Assembly (NCBI RefSeq): GCF_001458175.1
Contig: NZ_CYPW01000040.1
Span: forward strand, 220,697-284,696
From: Shimia marina
GTDB taxonomy: Bacteria; Pseudomonadota; Alphaproteobacteria; Rhodobacterales; Rhodobacteraceae
Direction of reading: 5' to 3'
Length of the DNA: 64,000 nucleotides
Shown: positions 62,506-64,000 of the stretch, one piece after another
Layout of the letters: every line of letters begins with the position of its first letter
Position numbering within the stretch: position 1 is the first letter of the stretch
Program-made: the position numbers and the translations under genes
The notes under the pieces: model-generated
Databases searched by the model: none
What the model saw: only the letters and a program-made list of their open reading frames with translations
What the model was told of the DNA's origin: nothing

Positions 62506-63189
62506 TCAGGCGGCGTCGCCCATGGCAATCTGCAAATCTGCGCCGTCGTCCTGCCAGCCTTTTTTCTCGACAATCCGGTCGGTGCTGCGCACCTCTGCCC
62601 AGTGGCTTGTGTCGAGCGGAAACTCCGGCGCAGCGAAATCCACCAGTTTCTGAATGTCGTCCTTGTCGGTGTTGAAGACCAAAAGACGATCCGCCTCCCC
62701 TTTAAAAAAGCTACGGACCTTGCGCAGGTGGCGGTCAAAATCAGAGGACCAAGCGGCCACAACCTCATCAGAGGACAGGTTTTTGCGGGCCATTTCCTGT
62801 TTGAGGTACAGCCCGTTGGCATGGCGCACCCGACTGCGCAGCCAATCGTCCTTGTCACGGGTGTTCATCAGGAATTTGGCGTTGGGGTAGTGGCGGGCAA
62901 AGGTGGCGTAGCGTTTGAAATTCTCCACCACATCGGAGCCACGTTTGTATTCCATGTCAAAAAACGCGGTGAAGCGTTCCAGCCCCTCAAGTGGGGCGTG
63001 GCCATTCAGAATGTTGTCGTGAATGCGCTCCTGTGGGCTGCGCATGCCCAGAAAGCCTTTGTGGTGGCGTTTCCAGTAACGCCCACCGCTGTGCAGTGCC
63101 ATGTGATGGGAGCGAAGGAATAGAAAGAAAAGGGCGCTCGTGGCACATTTGTTGTGCCCGATCTGAAACAGAAGCGGTTTCGTACTCAT
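62506..63189 (-). CDS. Sulfotransferase-like P-loop protein
   Basis: The 227-residue protein opens with QIGHNKCATSALFFLFLRSH (about 9-28), a phosphosulfate-loop variant seen in a branch of sulfotransferase-like proteins, and has FLMNTRDKDDWLRSRVRH near 106, matching the 3'-phosphate region. It lacks the GRSGST loop of the gene at 58047, so the two are only distantly related. The acceptor is unknown. It interrupts the pyrimidine module, between preA and rutR, and its relation to that pathway is unclear. No ribosome binding site was obvious for ATG 63189. Confidence 0.65.
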   Translation of the reverse strand: MSTKPLLFQIGHNKCATSALFFLFLRSHHMALHSGGRYWKRHHKGFLGMRSPQERIHDNILNGHAPLEGLERFTAFFDMEYKRGSDVVENFKRYATFARHYPNAKFLMNTRDKDDWLRSRVRHANGLYLKQEMARKNLSSDEVVAAWSSDFDRHLRKVRSFFKGEADRLLVFNTDKDDIQKLVDFAAPEFPLDTSHWAEVRSTDRIVEKKGWQDDGADLQIAMGDAA

Positions 63190-63355
63190 TTGCCTGCCTA
63201 CAATTTTATTTTTAGTTTATTTATTTTTTAGGCAGCTTAGCCAATTTCGGCAGATGCCCAAAAGGAAAATGGCAGGTGGGGGAAAGGTGTCGCTTCTTTG
63301 CCGCAGTGGGCTCAGGGCCCCTTCATGTTCCCGATCCGGTACAACATCAATGGAT

Positions 63356-63377
63356 CTGAGCCAGATATCTGGCTCAG
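63356..63377. other. Perfect 22-bp palindrome beyond rutR
   Basis: CTGAGCCAGAT (63356-63366) is followed at once by its exact complement ATCTGGCTCAG (63367-63377). It starts 12 bases after the rutR stop on the minus strand, with no T-run. It could be a factor-dependent terminator, a mRNA end or a protein site. Confidence 0.55.
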
Positions 63378-63388
63378 GAACGGCTGGA

Positions 63389-64000
63389 TCAGCGCGTGAG
63401 GAGTTTGCGGAACAACATGTCCAGATAGGCATCGGCGCCCTCTGTTGGGCTGCTGGCCTCTGGCATCAAAGTACGCACCTGCACGGCAAAATCTGCATAA
63501 TGTTGCGTGGTGGCCCAGATCGAAAAAATCAGGTGGCGCGGATCTACATCGGCCAATTTGCCTTCGGTGATCCATTGGCGGATCACGGCGGTCTTGCGAT
63601 CCACCAGCGGTTTGAGATCACTTTCCAGATGGGGGGCCATGCGCGGGGCGCCTTGGAGGATTTCGTTGGCGAAGAGGCGGCTTTCACGTGGGAATTCACG
63701 GCTCATTTCCAGCTTGCGGTGGACATAGGACATGATCTCCTCAATCGGGTCGCCGTTGGGATCCATATCTTCGAGCGGATCGAGCCAGGTTTCCATCAAT
63801 TGGTTGAGCAGGGTTGTGTGAATGTCTTCTTTGCCACTGAAATAATAGAGGATGTTGGGCTTGGAGAGCCCGGCCTCCTCGGCGATCAGATCAAGCGTGG
63901 CCCCCCGAAACCCCTGACTGGAAAAGACTTCCAGTGCGGCTTCAAGGATGCGCTTGCGATTGCGTTGTTGAATGCGGCTTGGCTTGCGTGCCGGGGCCTG
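63389..64000 (-). CDS. rutR: RutR-type TetR-family regulator, 5' end outside the window
   Basis: The frame is open from 64000 to the stop at 63389, giving at least 203 residues. The HTH is near the start (GATLDLIAEEAGLSKPNILYYF), followed by GKEDIHTTLL and a RutR-like effector domain: DPRHLIFSIWATTQHYADFA is the family hallmark near the C-terminus. RutR senses uracil and represses pyrimidine-use genes; a matching operator lies before preT. The true start is beyond the window. Confidence 0.88.
   Translation of the reverse strand, partial: QAPARKPSRIQQRNRKRILEAALEVFSSQGFRGATLDLIAEEAGLSKPNILYYFSGKEDIHTTLLNQLMETWLDPLEDMDPNGDPIEEIMSYVHRKLEMSREFPRESRLFANEILQGAPRMAPHLESDLKPLVDRKTAVIRQWITEGKLADVDPRHLIFSIWATTQHYADFAVQVRTLMPEASSPTEGADAYLDMLFRKLLTR

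Overview
The window looks like chromosomal DNA of an alphaproteobacterium of the order Rhodobacterales (Roseobacter-type, GC-rich). This is inferred from gene content and order (ppiD-trpE, fabI divergent from pdxH, a mreBCD-mrdA-rodA block, the preT-preA-rutR pyrimidine module) and from the intergenic repeat style. No species is claimed. No insertion sequence, prophage, CRISPR array or rRNA operon was seen. One tRNA gene (Pro, TGG) is present.

Layout. 1-6.5 kb: the first codons of a cobalamin kinase gene (minus), a ChaN-like protein, coaBC, dut, a membrane-anchored MoeB/ThiF-type enzyme, an M3 oligopeptidase and a small glycine-zipper lipoprotein. 6.6-12.3 kb: a DUF2975 membrane protein with a small XRE regulator, then a minus-strand Kdo/capsule set (kpsT, kpsE-like, kdsA, phosphohexomutase). 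12.5-17.9 kb: an ArsP-type permease with a cysteine-rich ArsR, a Fe-S uracil-DNA glycosylase with SseB-like protein, a hydroxyacid reductase with a VOC protein, and a divergent LysR regulator. 18-23.7 kb: cell-shape genes mreB, mreC, mreD, mrdA, rodA. 23.9-24.7 kb: rlmJ.

24.9-36 kb: the most distinctive region, nine co-directional genes encoding a secreted arylsulfatase, an exported HAD phosphatase, MoxR, DUF58, DUF4381, two von Willebrand A proteins (the second with TPRs and a degenerate metal site), BatD and an exported octahaem cytochrome with a HEAT/TPR-like tail. Five of the eight junctions are tight or overlapping, so the block reads as one operon and probably one machine. What it works on is unknown.

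36-42 kb: a six-gene Mrp-type Na+/H+ antiporter (A and B fused). 42.2-46.5 kb: an RND efflux pair. 46.8-54.4 kb, minus strand: VOC protein, trpE, ppiD, an aminotransferase, gpt, an AEC carrier and an L,D-transpeptidase. 54.4-59.2 kb: a LysE exporter, fabI, pdxH, a two-domain cold-shock protein, a DUF192 protein, tRNA-Pro, a sulfotransferase and a CspA-type protein. 59.6-64 kb: reductive pyrimidine catabolism genes preT and preA with a RutR-like operator in front, a second sulfotransferase-like gene, and the 3' part of rutR.

Intergenic DNA is rich in short perfect hairpins. One family, with a conserved core TTGGGCCCGGCTCA, occurs three times, each time between convergent genes; the first copy is bounded by 10-bp inverted repeats.
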